The position numbers and the translations under genes were made by a program. From NCBI GenBank assembly GCA_028277265.1, contig JANQGP010000406.1, positions 1-35,494 on the forward strand: 35,494 nucleotides of DNA, written 5' to 3'. The notes under the pieces were generated by a model. That model searched no databases. It was not told the origin of the DNA and saw only the letters and a program-made list of their open reading frames with translations. The DNA comes from Woeseiaceae bacterium. GTDB lineage: Bacteria > Pseudomonadota > Gammaproteobacteria > Steroidobacterales > Woeseiaceae. This document shows, one piece after another, positions 25,401-31,993 of this stretch (the stretch's first letter is position 1; each line of letters begins with the position of its first letter).

Positions 25401-26452
25401 GGAACGTCGCTTTCGACGGCGTGCCGGAGAGCAATACGGGCGCCGAGGTCGACGCCGTACGTGTCGCGGAGTTCGATCCGCGCGCGGGCGAGACCCTGAC
25501 ACTCGTCGCCACGCGTCCCGAGGCGGCGGAAGGCGATACGCTCGCGTTCGACGCTGTTTCGCTCCAGGTGGACCAGGGTGATCGCAGTGCCGACGTCACG
25601 CTCGAACTCGACTATCGCAGTACGCGCGGCGCACAGCACATCCTGCGTTTGCCGGACGGCATCGAAATCAGGAGGGTTGCAATTGACGGTGTCGAGCAGA
25701 CGCTGCGCTCGGAGGCCGGCGAACTCACGCTGCCGATTCTGCCCGGGGAACACCGCGTCAGCATCGCCTGGCGGGCCGCCGACGGTTCATCCTGGCGCAC
25801 GGCGACTCCGGCCGTGGACCTCGGGGCGCCGGCGAGCAACATCGAGATCGGTATTGCGATGCCGGGCAGTCGCTGGATCCTCGGGACATCCGGGCCCAGG
25901 CTCGGCCCTGCCGTGCTGTACTGGTCGGAACTCGCTGCGATGGTCCTGTTCGCGCTGATTCTCGGGCGTATCGGACTGACGCCGCTCTCGACCCGGCACT
26001 GGCTGTTGCTCGGCCTCGGTTTCAGTACTTTCAGCTGGGGAATGCTGGCGCTCGTCGTCGTCTGGCTGGTCGCCTGTGGCGCCCGTGAGAAGATCAAAGC
26101 CGACGCCATGAACTGGTGGCAGTTCGACCTTGTCCAGGTCGCCATCGGCGGCCTCACCGTCGTCGCGTTGCTCGGCATCATCTCGGCGTTGCCGCAGGGC
26201 CTGCTCGGGACGCCGGACATGCACGTGGCCGGCCACGGTTCGTTCGGCAGCGACCTGAACTGGTTCGCCGACCGCAGTGACTCCGCGTTACCTGCAGCGT
26301 CAGCGTTTACCGCGCCCATGTGGGTTTACAAGACGCTGATCCTGGCCTGGGCGCTTTGGCTCAGCTTCGCGCTGCTGCGCTGGCTGCCGTGGGTATGGCG
26401 TTGCTTCAGTGACGACGGCTTCTGGCGCAAGCGGGTGAAGGGCCAGTCATGA
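22403..26452 (+). CDS. 1349-aa multi-module inner-membrane protein, unknown function
   Basis: I do not recognise a named family. There is a Sec signal peptide (MPKKTGLFVIALLILAGPAAG). Three related beta-rich modules begin near residues 90, 788 and 1081: a turn such as LPG or LPDG, a V-T-V/V-A-I-D-G strand, then PGSHRVSGRF, PGMHSVSLRG or PGEHRVSIAW. A four-span membrane block follows the first module (about 472-562). It leads to a loop with EEIVVTGS (615-622). Further spans follow (about 681-736, including a second signal-like segment), and after module 3 come four C-terminal spans (about 1176-1193, 1201-1227, 1241-1262, 1305-1331). The bulk of the protein should face the periplasm. The GTG at 22373 is rejected in favour of ATG 22403 with GGAGAG. 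The stop overlaps the next gene's ATG (ATGA). Confidence 0.82.
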   Translation: MPKKTGLFVIALLILAGPAAGQDGIPDELAGWQDWVLEDHEYRTCPFYFDRPATARDDFVCTWPGRLRLDVSSTGGRFSQDWTVYGEAQWVNLPGNTDHWPDRVTVDDRPVEVVARDNLPTVRLDPGSHRVSGRFAWDEQPGVLTLPRSSALLSLTVEGDTVERPEFSGNGVFLGERRRDTRAVDSVRLVVYRLIADDVPMRVLTQLQVDVSGSVREESFGPVLPGGFIPLSLHSELPAKLEADGVLRLQVRPGRWIVRLAARAGGVADSITVPAGGVNMPAEEVWSYRANDRFRVTAAEGPPPVDPAQVDVPGPWRNLPAYGIASGESLSVVERSRGVISASNELSLYRTMWLDFSGAGFVVEDDIGGQMRTDWRLDMGGPYTLLTATENDESLLITRGSDEGETGIEVRQTNVEISALGRSETRGAMPVTGWDARFASVNAVLNLPPGNKLLTTSGVDGAQGSWTGQWQLLDFFLVLIITIAVWRLFNPVSGVIALLALTLSFHEPFAPTWLWLNLLAAIALLRVTPDGKLRRWVRGYQLVSAALLVVALVPFVAGQLRIAIYPQLESQYPRSPLFVPGAAAPTDEMEQPELRMRKAAMAPESQVSSADSMLEEIVVTGSGDLRTFSRYAPNAIVQAGQGIPSWRWNTYSLRWNGPVDPEQAMRLVVLPRWLVSTLRFVEVMLLLLFAGIVAAEILNRQWRLPGGLALGRSPVTGVLAAGVCASLMLTGSPAEADMPSEELLQQLQQRLLEPPDCVPRCAEIVAAGVEVGGEAISMSLNVHAHESVAIPLPGTSRGWHPQVTAVNGSADARVFRDAGSRLWLYVTPGMHSVSLRGAIPAADSLEIPFASPPRVITVDSDGWFVAGIRDRRLLSGSLQLTRLQVEAGGDTIRWESSRFPPFARVERTIELDLDWRVRTTVQRVAPTQGAVTLELPLIEGEDIVSGEFTVRDGTVLVSMNPQQNSVSWTSNLPRTSPLTLTAGDGSLWSERWRIAVGNIWNVAFDGVPESNTGAEVDAVRVAEFDPRAGETLTLVATRPEAAEGDTLAFDAVSLQVDQGDRSADVTLELDYRSTRGAQHILRLPDGIEIRRVAIDGVEQTLRSEAGELTLPILPGEHRVSIAWRAADGSSWRTATPAVDLGAPASNIEIGIAMPGSRWILGTSGPRLGPAVLYWSELAAMVLFALILGRIGLTPLSTRHWLLLGLGFSTFSWGMLALVVVWLVACGAREKIKADAMNWWQFDLVQVAIGGLTVVALLGIISALPQGLLGTPDMHVAGHGSFGSDLNWFADRSDSALPAASAFTAPMWVYKTLILAWALWLSFALLRWLPWVWRCFSDDGFWRKRVKGQS

Positions 26453-27057
26453 AGATCGCGTGGATCGCAATCTTCCTTGGCGTGCTGATATGGTCCGGTA
26501 TCGGGCCGAAGGACTTTCTGACCTGGTGCCTCGAAGTTTCGCCGGCGGTGATCGGGGGCGCGATCCTGTGGATTACGCGAGAGCGCTTTCCGCTGACGAC
26601 GATGACCTACGTCCTGATCCTGGTTCATTGCGTGATTCTGATGGTCGGCGGTCACTACACCTATGCCGACGTACCGATCGGCGAGTGGTTCCGCGAGGCG
26701 TTTGACGGTACCCGCAACAACTACGACAAGCTCGGTCACTTCGTGCAGGGTTTCGTTCCGGCGATCATCGCCCGCGAGCTCATGATTCGTCTCCACGTCT
26801 TCAACTCGGTGCGCTGGCGCGATTTCTTCATTGTGAGCTTCTGCCTCGGGTTCAGTGCGTTCTACGAGTTGATCGAATGGTGGGTAGCGCTCCTGTCTGA
26901 GGAGGCTGCCGCCAGCTTCCTCGGCATGCAGGGATATATCTGGGATACGCAGTCGGACATGGGCTGGGCGCTGATCGGTGCGGTGCTTGCGTTGGCTCTC
27001 CTCGGCCGCTGGCACGATCGACAACTGCGTGAACACGGTTTCATCAACGAGGTCTGA
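26449..27057 (+). CDS. DUF2238 (YjdF-like) membrane protein
   Basis: A 202-residue inner-membrane protein with about six hydrophobic segments. It carries the family-defining NNYDKLGHFVQGFVPAIIARE (about residues 85-105) and QGYIWDTQSDMGWALIGA (about residues 163-180), and fits DUF2238, whose E. coli member is YjdF. Function is unknown. ATG 26449 overlaps the stop of the giant upstream gene by four bases (ATGA), making translational coupling very likely. Next, 6 bp away, is a secreted alpha/beta hydrolase gene, so the three genes look like one operon. Confidence 0.85.
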   Translation: MKIAWIAIFLGVLIWSGIGPKDFLTWCLEVSPAVIGGAILWITRERFPLTTMTYVLILVHCVILMVGGHYTYADVPIGEWFREAFDGTRNNYDKLGHFVQGFVPAIIARELMIRLHVFNSVRWRDFFIVSFCLGFSAFYELIEWWVALLSEEAAASFLGMQGYIWDTQSDMGWALIGAVLALALLGRWHDRQLREHGFINEV

Positions 27058-27063
27058 TCGACT

Positions 27064-27768
27064 GTGAGACGCCTTCTCGCTACCTGTTGTCTGATGTCCT
27101 GCGTCGGCCTTGCGCAGGCAAACGAGTGCGTCGTCTTGTTGCACGGCCTGATTCGCTCGTCGACTTCGATGAACAAGATGCAGCGCGAACTCGACGACGC
27201 CGGGTTCGTGACCGCGAACATCGACTATCCGTCGCGCGACTACACGATCGAGGAACTGGCCGACATGGCCGTGCCGCAAGGCCTCGCGGAGTGCCGCAGC
27301 CATGACGGCGTCGAACGCATTCATTTCGTGACACATTCGCTCGGCGGGATTCTCGTGCGCCAGTACCTGAGTGGCAACGAAATCCCGGAGCTGGGGCGCG
27401 TGGTCATGCTGGGACCGCCGAACCAGGGCAGTATCGCGGCCGACGACATGGGCGGCGTTCCCGGATTCGAGTGGCTCAACGGCCCCGCCGGGCGGCAGCT
27501 CGGCAAAGGCGAGGATAGCGTGCCGCGCAGGCTCGGCCCGGCCGACTTCGAGCTCGGTGTAATCGCCGGAAGCCGGACCATTGACCCGATCACGTCGGCG
27601 GTGCTCGATGACCCGGACGACGGCCGCGTCTCGGTTGAAGATACGAAGCTCGAGGGCATGACGGACTTCGTTGTCGTCGAACATTCTCACGCCTTCATGA
27701 TGCGCATGCAGAGACCGATCGAGCTGACGATCAGGTTCCTCCGGACCGGCGCATTCGAGAGCGAGTGA
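27064..27768 (+). CDS. Secreted alpha/beta hydrolase (lipase/esterase-like)
   Basis: A 234-residue hydrolase with a Sec signal peptide (MRRLLATCCLMSCVGLAQA, cleavage before NE). The mature protein starts with the oxyanion-region motif VVLLHGLIRSSTSM. The nucleophile elbow is THSLGG with Ser92, and the likely catalytic His207 or His209 lies in VVEHSHAF. The fold fits small lipases/esterases related to LipA/PGAP1-like enzymes. It probably acts on acyl esters in the periplasm. It starts at GTG 27064 with a weak GAGG ahead. It lies 6 bp after the DUF2238 gene, and may work on a substrate handled by the membrane proteins upstream. Confidence 0.83.
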   Translation: MRRLLATCCLMSCVGLAQANECVVLLHGLIRSSTSMNKMQRELDDAGFVTANIDYPSRDYTIEELADMAVPQGLAECRSHDGVERIHFVTHSLGGILVRQYLSGNEIPELGRVVMLGPPNQGSIAADDMGGVPGFEWLNGPAGRQLGKGEDSVPRRLGPADFELGVIAGSRTIDPITSAVLDDPDDGRVSVEDTKLEGMTDFVVVEHSHAFMMRMQRPIELTIRFLRTGAFESE

Positions 27769-27809
27769 CGCGGGTGCGGAAACGCCCACCCGGACAGCTC
27801 GTTCCGGGG

Positions 27810-27815
27810 TACAAT
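27810..27815 (+). promoter_or_regulatory. -10 box for the oligopeptidase B gene
   Basis: TACAAT (5 of 6 matches) predicts transcription near 27822, about 50 bp upstream of the ATG at 27872, which has an AGAGGA Shine-Dalgarno (27859-27864). No strong -35 hexamer is evident. Confidence 0.35.
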
Positions 27816-27871
27816 CGCGGCCTGCTACCTTCGCGATGTCGAATCCGGCAGCCAATCAGAGGAACCACCCT

Positions 27872-30112
27872 ATGTTGCGTAACAAGTTGCGACTCCTGAT
27901 CCCTTTCTTCGGCGCGCTCGTCGTCGCCGCCGGATGCGGATCGAAGACCGACGAAGAAACACCGGAGACGACCGGGACGGAGAACATGTCCAAACCATTC
28001 ACGATGTTTGCAGGCGATGCGCCCGTCGCTGAGAAACGTCCCGTCGAGATCGAGCAACACGGCGAGACACGGGTAGACAACTACGCCTGGCTGCGGGACG
28101 AGAACTGGCAGGAAGTACTGCGCGACCCCGACGTATTGAGCGAGGACATTCGAGACCAGTTGGTCGCCGAGAACGCTTTCTACGAGGCAGCGACCGACGA
28201 CCTCGACGCGTTGCGGGACACGTTGTTCGACGAGATGCGGGGGCGCATCAAGGAGGACGACAGCTCGGTTCCCTCTCCCGACGGGCCGTATGCCTATGCC
28301 GTTCGATATCGCGAAGGGGGGGAGTATCCGGTCTACGTACGTACATCTCGCGAAGGTGGCGAAGAGACGATTCTCTTCGACGGCGACGCTGAATCGGAAG
28401 GAGAGGATTTCTTCAAGGTGATCTCGGTCGATCACAGTCCGAATCACGAGATGATTGCCTACGGCGTCGATCGCCTGGGGTCCGAGTATTACGATATTCG
28501 CGTTCGCATTATCGAAAGCGGGGAAGAATTCGAAGAGTCCATTCCGTCGACCGGTGGCTCATCCGTGTGGGCTGCCGACTCGAAGTCCTTCTATTACGTC
28601 GAGCGCGACGACAATCAGCGACCAAAGCGGGTCAAGCAGCACGTTCTCGGCACCGACCCGGCCGATGACGTTCTCGTCTACGAAGAGGCCGATGACACGA
28701 TGTTCCTCTTCGTCGAGAAGAGCCAGAGCGGCGAGTTCATATTCATCGGTTCAGCCAAAGGCACGACCAGCGAATTCCGTTACCTGCGTGCTGACGCGGA
28801 GCCTGGAACGGAACCCGTCCTGATTGCGCCGGGCGTCGACGACGAGCTCTACTACGTCGAGCACCATGGCGACCATTTCTACATCCAGACGAATGCGGAT
28901 GGCGCGGTTGATTTCAAGATCGTACGGGTGCCGATAGACAATCCAGGTCGCGAACACTGGGAAGAGTGGCTCGAGCACCGCGCCGGCGTCTACGTCCTCG
29001 GTTTCATACCGTTCGCGGATCGACTCGTCCTTCTCGAGCGGGAAAACGCGTTGCCGCGCATCGTCGTATCGGACTACGAGCTGGCGTCGTCCTTCGAGAT
29101 CGAGTTCGACGAGGCGGCCTATCAGCTGGGCCTTTCCTCGGGCTATGAGTTCGATACGGATACCGTTCGTTATACCTACGAATCGCCTTCGACACCCGAA
29201 CAGACGTTCGACTTCGACATGTCATCCCGCGAGCGCACGCTCAGGAAGACGCAGGAAATCCCGAGCGGCCACAACCCCGATCTGTACGTGGTGGAGCGGC
29301 TGTTCGTCACCGCGGAAGACGGTGCCGAGATTCCCGTCACCGTGCTGAGACTCGAGATGACCGAGGTCGATGGCAATGCGCCGTTATTGCTGTACGGGTA
29401 CGGCAGCTACGGTTCGACTATTGGTGCGTGGTTCAACAGCAGCATACTCTCGCTCGTGGATCGAGGCGTCGTCTATGCGGTCGCGCATGTTCGCGGCGGT
29501 TCCGCGAAAGGACGGCAATGGTACCTCGACGGGAAACTCGACAAGAAGGTCAACTCGTTCAAGGACTTTGCACGTTCGGCCGAAGAATTGCAGAAGCGCG
29601 GTTACGGGCGCGAGGGCGAAACCGTCATCTACGGCGGCTCCGCGGGCGGGCTGCTCGTCGGCGCCACGGTCAACTTGCGGCCGGACCTGTTCGCGGGCGT
29701 CATTGCAGCCGTGCCTTTCGTCGACACGCTCAACACGATTTCCGATGCCAGCTTGCCGCTCACGCCGCCGGAATGGGTGGAGTGGGGCGACCCGATCAAC
29801 GATGCGGAGGCTTTCAGGACGATCGCGGCATACTCGCCCTACGACAACATTCGTCCGGGCGTCGAGTATCCGCCGATCCTCGCGACGGCGGGGCTGACCG
29901 ATTATCGCGTTACCTACTGGGAACCGGCCAAATGGGTGGCCCGTCTGCGCGACGAGGCCGGTGGCGGCCCGTTCTTCATGAAGACCAACATGGGGGCAGG
30001 TCATGCGGGATCGGCGGCCCGATTCGAAAGGCTGAAGGAGCGCACCCATGATTATGCGTTCGCACTCCGGATCTTCGGATTGACCGAGACGCGGCCCGTC
30101 AGTCACGAGTAG
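27872..30112 (+). CDS. ptrB: Lipoprotein oligopeptidase B (S9A prolyl oligopeptidase family)
   Basis: A 746-residue serine peptidase of the prolyl oligopeptidase/oligopeptidase B family. A seven-bladed beta-propeller (about residues 95-440) is followed by an alpha/beta-hydrolase catalytic domain. The triad is Ser590 (GGSAGG), Asp677 (LTDYRV) and His711 (GAGHAG). YGYGSYGSTIGAWF and AHVRGGSAKGRQWYLDGKL favour oligopeptidase B, which cleaves after Arg/Lys. The N-terminus is a lipobox signal peptide (LRNKLRLLIPFFGALVVAAGC), so the enzyme should be a periplasm-facing lipoprotein, unlike cytoplasmic E. coli PtrB. ATG 27872 is chosen over an upstream frame extension because AGAGGA precedes it. Its end overlaps the convergent DUF4166 gene by 14 bp. 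Confidence 0.9.
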   Translation: MLRNKLRLLIPFFGALVVAAGCGSKTDEETPETTGTENMSKPFTMFAGDAPVAEKRPVEIEQHGETRVDNYAWLRDENWQEVLRDPDVLSEDIRDQLVAENAFYEAATDDLDALRDTLFDEMRGRIKEDDSSVPSPDGPYAYAVRYREGGEYPVYVRTSREGGEETILFDGDAESEGEDFFKVISVDHSPNHEMIAYGVDRLGSEYYDIRVRIIESGEEFEESIPSTGGSSVWAADSKSFYYVERDDNQRPKRVKQHVLGTDPADDVLVYEEADDTMFLFVEKSQSGEFIFIGSAKGTTSEFRYLRADAEPGTEPVLIAPGVDDELYYVEHHGDHFYIQTNADGAVDFKIVRVPIDNPGREHWEEWLEHRAGVYVLGFIPFADRLVLLERENALPRIVVSDYELASSFEIEFDEAAYQLGLSSGYEFDTDTVRYTYESPSTPEQTFDFDMSSRERTLRKTQEIPSGHNPDLYVVERLFVTAEDGAEIPVTVLRLEMTEVDGNAPLLLYGYGSYGSTIGAWFNSSILSLVDRGVVYAVAHVRGGSAKGRQWYLDGKLDKKVNSFKDFARSAEELQKRGYGREGETVIYGGSAGGLLVGATVNLRPDLFAGVIAAVPFVDTLNTISDASLPLTPPEWVEWGDPINDAEAFRTIAAYSPYDNIRPGVEYPPILATAGLTDYRVTYWEPAKWVARLRDEAGGGPFFMKTNMGAGHAGSAARFERLKERTHDYAFALRIFGLTETRPVSHE

Positions 30113-30668
30113 TCGCGTCTCGCGGGCCGGGCCGCGGCCGGAGAGTGCCTTTGTAGGCGGCGATTAAGCCCAGGACCGGCGTCTCGACGCGCACGTCGAA
30201 CGCAAACGATCCGTCGCGCTCGTGTTCGAACGAAGCTCCTTTCGGCAACAGCGCGCGGGGCAAAGGAAGCAGCCCGATTCTCCAGCGAACGGGCACAAAC
30301 CGGAGCTTCCCGTCTTTCCAGGTAATCGCCGTTGCAACGGTGATCATCCCGAACCGCTCGCGCAGCATTCCTGCGTCTCGTCCGGCACCGACCGAGAGAC
30401 GGCTTCGAAACCGCCTGCCGCCGATGGATCGTGTCCAGGTCTCGCCTTTTGGTGCTACCTCGATCGAGACCCGAACCTCGGATTGCCGGGTGCCGGCGGG
30501 AAATCCGAACAGGGCAGCAACCAGGCGCCCCGCGAGGTTGTTTGCGCCTCGAACCGAAGCGCTGCCTATCCAATCCGAGCTGCGTTCCCCGCAGTGCAGC
30601 TCCTGCAAGGGCGCGGGCAACTCGTGGAACGTATCGCCCAGCACGGCCGGAAAGACTGCGTTGCTCAC
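30099..30668 (-). CDS. DUF4166 domain-containing protein
   Basis: A 189-residue protein fitting DUF4166. It begins near LGDTFHELPAPLQELHCGE and shows the typical RLVAALFGFPAGTRQSEVRVS, then TWTRSIGGRRFRSRLSVG, LRERFG and WRIGLLPLPRALLP. The family is associated with membrane-lipid or saccharopine-dehydrogenase-like neighbours in other genomes and is not biochemically defined. The chosen start is GTG 30668, one base after the DUF393 stop, giving direct translational coupling. The frame stays open further upstream inside DUF393 to a TTG at 30731, which I regard as shadow. The 3' end overlaps the ptrB stop region by 14 bp on the opposite strand. Confidence 0.8.
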   Translation of the reverse strand: MSNAVFPAVLGDTFHELPAPLQELHCGERSSDWIGSASVRGANNLAGRLVAALFGFPAGTRQSEVRVSIEVAPKGETWTRSIGGRRFRSRLSVGAGRDAGMLRERFGMITVATAITWKDGKLRFVPVRWRIGLLPLPRALLPKGASFEHERDGSFAFDVRVETPVLGLIAAYKGTLRPRPGPRDATTRD

Positions 30669-30669
30669 G

Positions 30670-31128
30670 TCAGCGAAGAACTCGCGACTGGATTCCCGGG
30701 TCCTGTATGTCGCAGAAACTCCTTCGCCCAAGAAACCGGTATCTGTTTCGTGCGACCAGCCCGTAAAGGTAATCCCGCACGCCCACCGGCAGCACGTTCA
30801 AGACGGCGAGAATTCTCCAGACGCCGCCAAGCTGCTTTCCCACCCGCACTATGGCATCGAGCGACGTGAAAGCGCGGCCTTTTTCGATGTACAGCCAGGA
30901 CAACGGGTCGTCAGGATCCATGCCGTAGTGCCGCAGAAGCGCGGCGCCGAGTTCCGATTGCACGGGAACGATGCGAAACGCTTCCTGAGCGTCGTTTCCT
31001 GCTATCCACGCGGCGCCTTTTGCACACAATCCGCAATTCGCGTCCATCACCGTGAAGTGATCCGGCACGTCGAATCGAGGGACCGCCGGATCGTCGAGGA
31101 AAGAGAAGCGTTCGCGGGAAATTCGCAT
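30670..31128 (-). CDS. DUF393 (DCC-family thiol-disulfide oxidoreductase-like) protein
   Basis: A 152-residue thioredoxin-fold protein of the DCC/DUF393 family. It begins MRISRERFSFLDDPAVPRF, with the recurring DDPAVP N-terminus, then MDANCGLC with the redox CxxC at Cys32-Cys35, and ends with the family block ARNRYRFLGRRSFC. Thiol-disulfide activity is inferred from the CxxC and not proven for the family. It is the first gene of a minus-strand pair with DUF4166, and its stop is one base from the next GTG. The start ATG (31126-31128) lacks a good Shine-Dalgarno, while AAGGAG lies about 35 bases upstream, out of register. Confidence 0.85.
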   Translation of the reverse strand: MRISRERFSFLDDPAVPRFDVPDHFTVMDANCGLCAKGAAWIAGNDAQEAFRIVPVQSELGAALLRHYGMDPDDPLSWLYIEKGRAFTSLDAIVRVGKQLGGVWRILAVLNVLPVGVRDYLYGLVARNRYRFLGRRSFCDIQDPGIQSRVLR

Positions 31129-31277
31129 TGGGTCCGGCCAATGGTCTGACGGTGCACCTGTCTCCTTACGGTACTCGTATAGTCGTCGAAAGTCGCCCCG
31201 ATCGCAGCGTCGGCAAATCGGATTGCGCGTTCTTCGTCCGTCGACCTGGCGTGTTTGGCAGTGCCACAGACCTCGGC

Positions 31278-31307
31278 TTGACAAACGCAGTTAAATATTA
31301 TTAAAGT
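31278..31307 (+). promoter_or_regulatory. Sigma70 promoter of the DUF2089 gene
   Basis: A perfect -35 hexamer TTGACA (31278-31283) is separated by 18 bp from TAAAGT (31302-31307), four of six -10 matches. Transcription would begin near 31314, inside the palindrome at 31290-31327, about 30 bp before the DUF2089 ATG. Confidence 0.55.
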
Positions 31308-31327
31308 CGATTTCAATAATATTTAAC
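31290..31327. promoter_or_regulatory. AT-rich palindrome, candidate operator
   Basis: Two perfect 13-bp arms, GTTAAATATTATT (31290-31302) and AATAATATTTAAC (31315-31327), flank a 12-nt spacer. The AT-only core stands out in GC-rich DNA. It covers the spacer, -10 box and start site of the DUF2089 promoter, the usual place for a repressor site. The binding protein is unknown; autoregulation by the DUF2089 helix-turn-helix is one possibility. Confidence 0.7.
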
Positions 31328-31343
31328 TACCTGATGGCTGCAA

Positions 31344-31667
31344 ATGTCCAAGGGAAACACGCGGCACGCTGTTGCGCCCGACTGGGTCGAGATCCTGACC
31401 GACGACGAACTCAACTTCGTTCGGCGCTTCGTCGTGCATTCCGGATCGCTAAAGGCACTGGCTCGGGAGTACGAAGTCTCCTATCCAACGCTGCGAAGCC
31501 GCCTCGACGTACTGATAGAGCGCATCGAGTCGGCGCAATCCCACGACGCGGAGGGCCCTTTGAAGACCGAGGTTCGCCGGTTACTCCGGGATGGGGCCAT
31601 TTCGATTCACGCCGCGCGAGAGATCTTGTCGGCTATGGAACAGGAGAAGGAAGAATGGGAGAAGTAA
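31344..31667 (+). CDS. DUF2089 family regulator-like protein
   Basis: A 107-residue protein fitting DUF2089: PDWVEILTDDELNFVRRFVVHSGSLKALAREYEVSYPTLRSRLDVLIERI. The segment from LAREYEVSYPTLRSRLDVLI reads as a helix-turn-helix, so DNA binding is plausible. The C-terminus (GAISIHAAREILSAMEQEKEEWEK) is a charged helix. Many DUF2089 members have an N-terminal zinc ribbon, which is absent here. Downstream, a small membrane protein gene begins inside its last codons. The promoter carries a strong palindrome. A regulator with a membrane partner, like a one-gene signalling pair, is inferred. Confidence 0.85.
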   Translation: MSKGNTRHAVAPDWVEILTDDELNFVRRFVVHSGSLKALAREYEVSYPTLRSRLDVLIERIESAQSHDAEGPLKTEVRRLLRDGAISIHAAREILSAMEQEKEEWEK

Positions 31668-31969
31668 TCGTTGCGGTCGCTCTAGCGGCCGCGCTCGGTG
31701 CGATCACCGCAATCGGAATGACCGCGCTCGAGCGGTACTGCATCGCAGCCCGGGCGGTATCCGGCTTGAAGATCGCCACATCGTCGGCGCTCGTTCTCTG
31801 CACAGCCGGAATGGCGTTGGCGATTTTCGGCCCGTACTCGAGCGAGTCGTCCGAAGCGCTTTTCACCTTTTGTATCGTTCAGTTCGGTGTTCTGGCGCAC
31901 TTTCTCCGGAAGCTCATCGGAAACGTTGCCGAGATGGAACTCAAGCGCATGATCGCTCACGATCTCTGA
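31655..31969 (+). CDS. Small membrane protein co-translated with DUF2089
   Basis: A 104-residue protein starting at ATG 31655 and overlapping the DUF2089 gene by 13 bp, with GGAGAAGGA upstream as ribosome-binding site. It shows three predicted membrane segments: MGEVIVAVALAAALGAITAIGM, then ATSSALVLCTAGMALAIFG, then ALFTFCIVQFGVLAHFL. It ends with a positively charged, methionine-containing tail (AEMELKRMIAHDL). I do not recognise the family. Its placement suggests it senses or tethers the DUF2089 protein, but this is inference. The frame continues upstream to 31334 only as DUF2089 shadow. Confidence 0.75.
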   Translation: MGEVIVAVALAAALGAITAIGMTALERYCIAARAVSGLKIATSSALVLCTAGMALAIFGPYSSESSEALFTFCIVQFGVLAHFLRKLIGNVAEMELKRMIAHDL

Positions 31970-31993
31970 ACCGGCGGCCTCCAGATAATTGTT

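Noticed and set aside
27771-27793. GGGTG/CACCC inverted repeat after the alpha/beta hydrolase gene as a terminator.
   Set aside because: There is no following T tract, and the next -10 box lies soon after, so it does not look like a terminator.
30669-30731. Extended DUF4166 start at TTG 30731.
   Set aside because: The extra 21 residues overlap the DUF393 coding end and have no family similarity. The GTG one base after the DUF393 stop is the natural coupled start.
31047-31316. AAGGAG followed by GTG in another frame just upstream of the DUF393 gene (minus strand).
   Set aside because: The short frame it would start has no recognisable domain and overlaps the DUF393 N-terminus. The SD match may be chance, so it is not listed as a gene.
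31334-31654. Long plus-strand frame across the DUF2089 gene joined to the membrane protein.
   Set aside because: Its first 107 codons are the out-of-frame shadow of DUF2089. Only the part from ATG 31655 has a ribosome-binding site and membrane segments.
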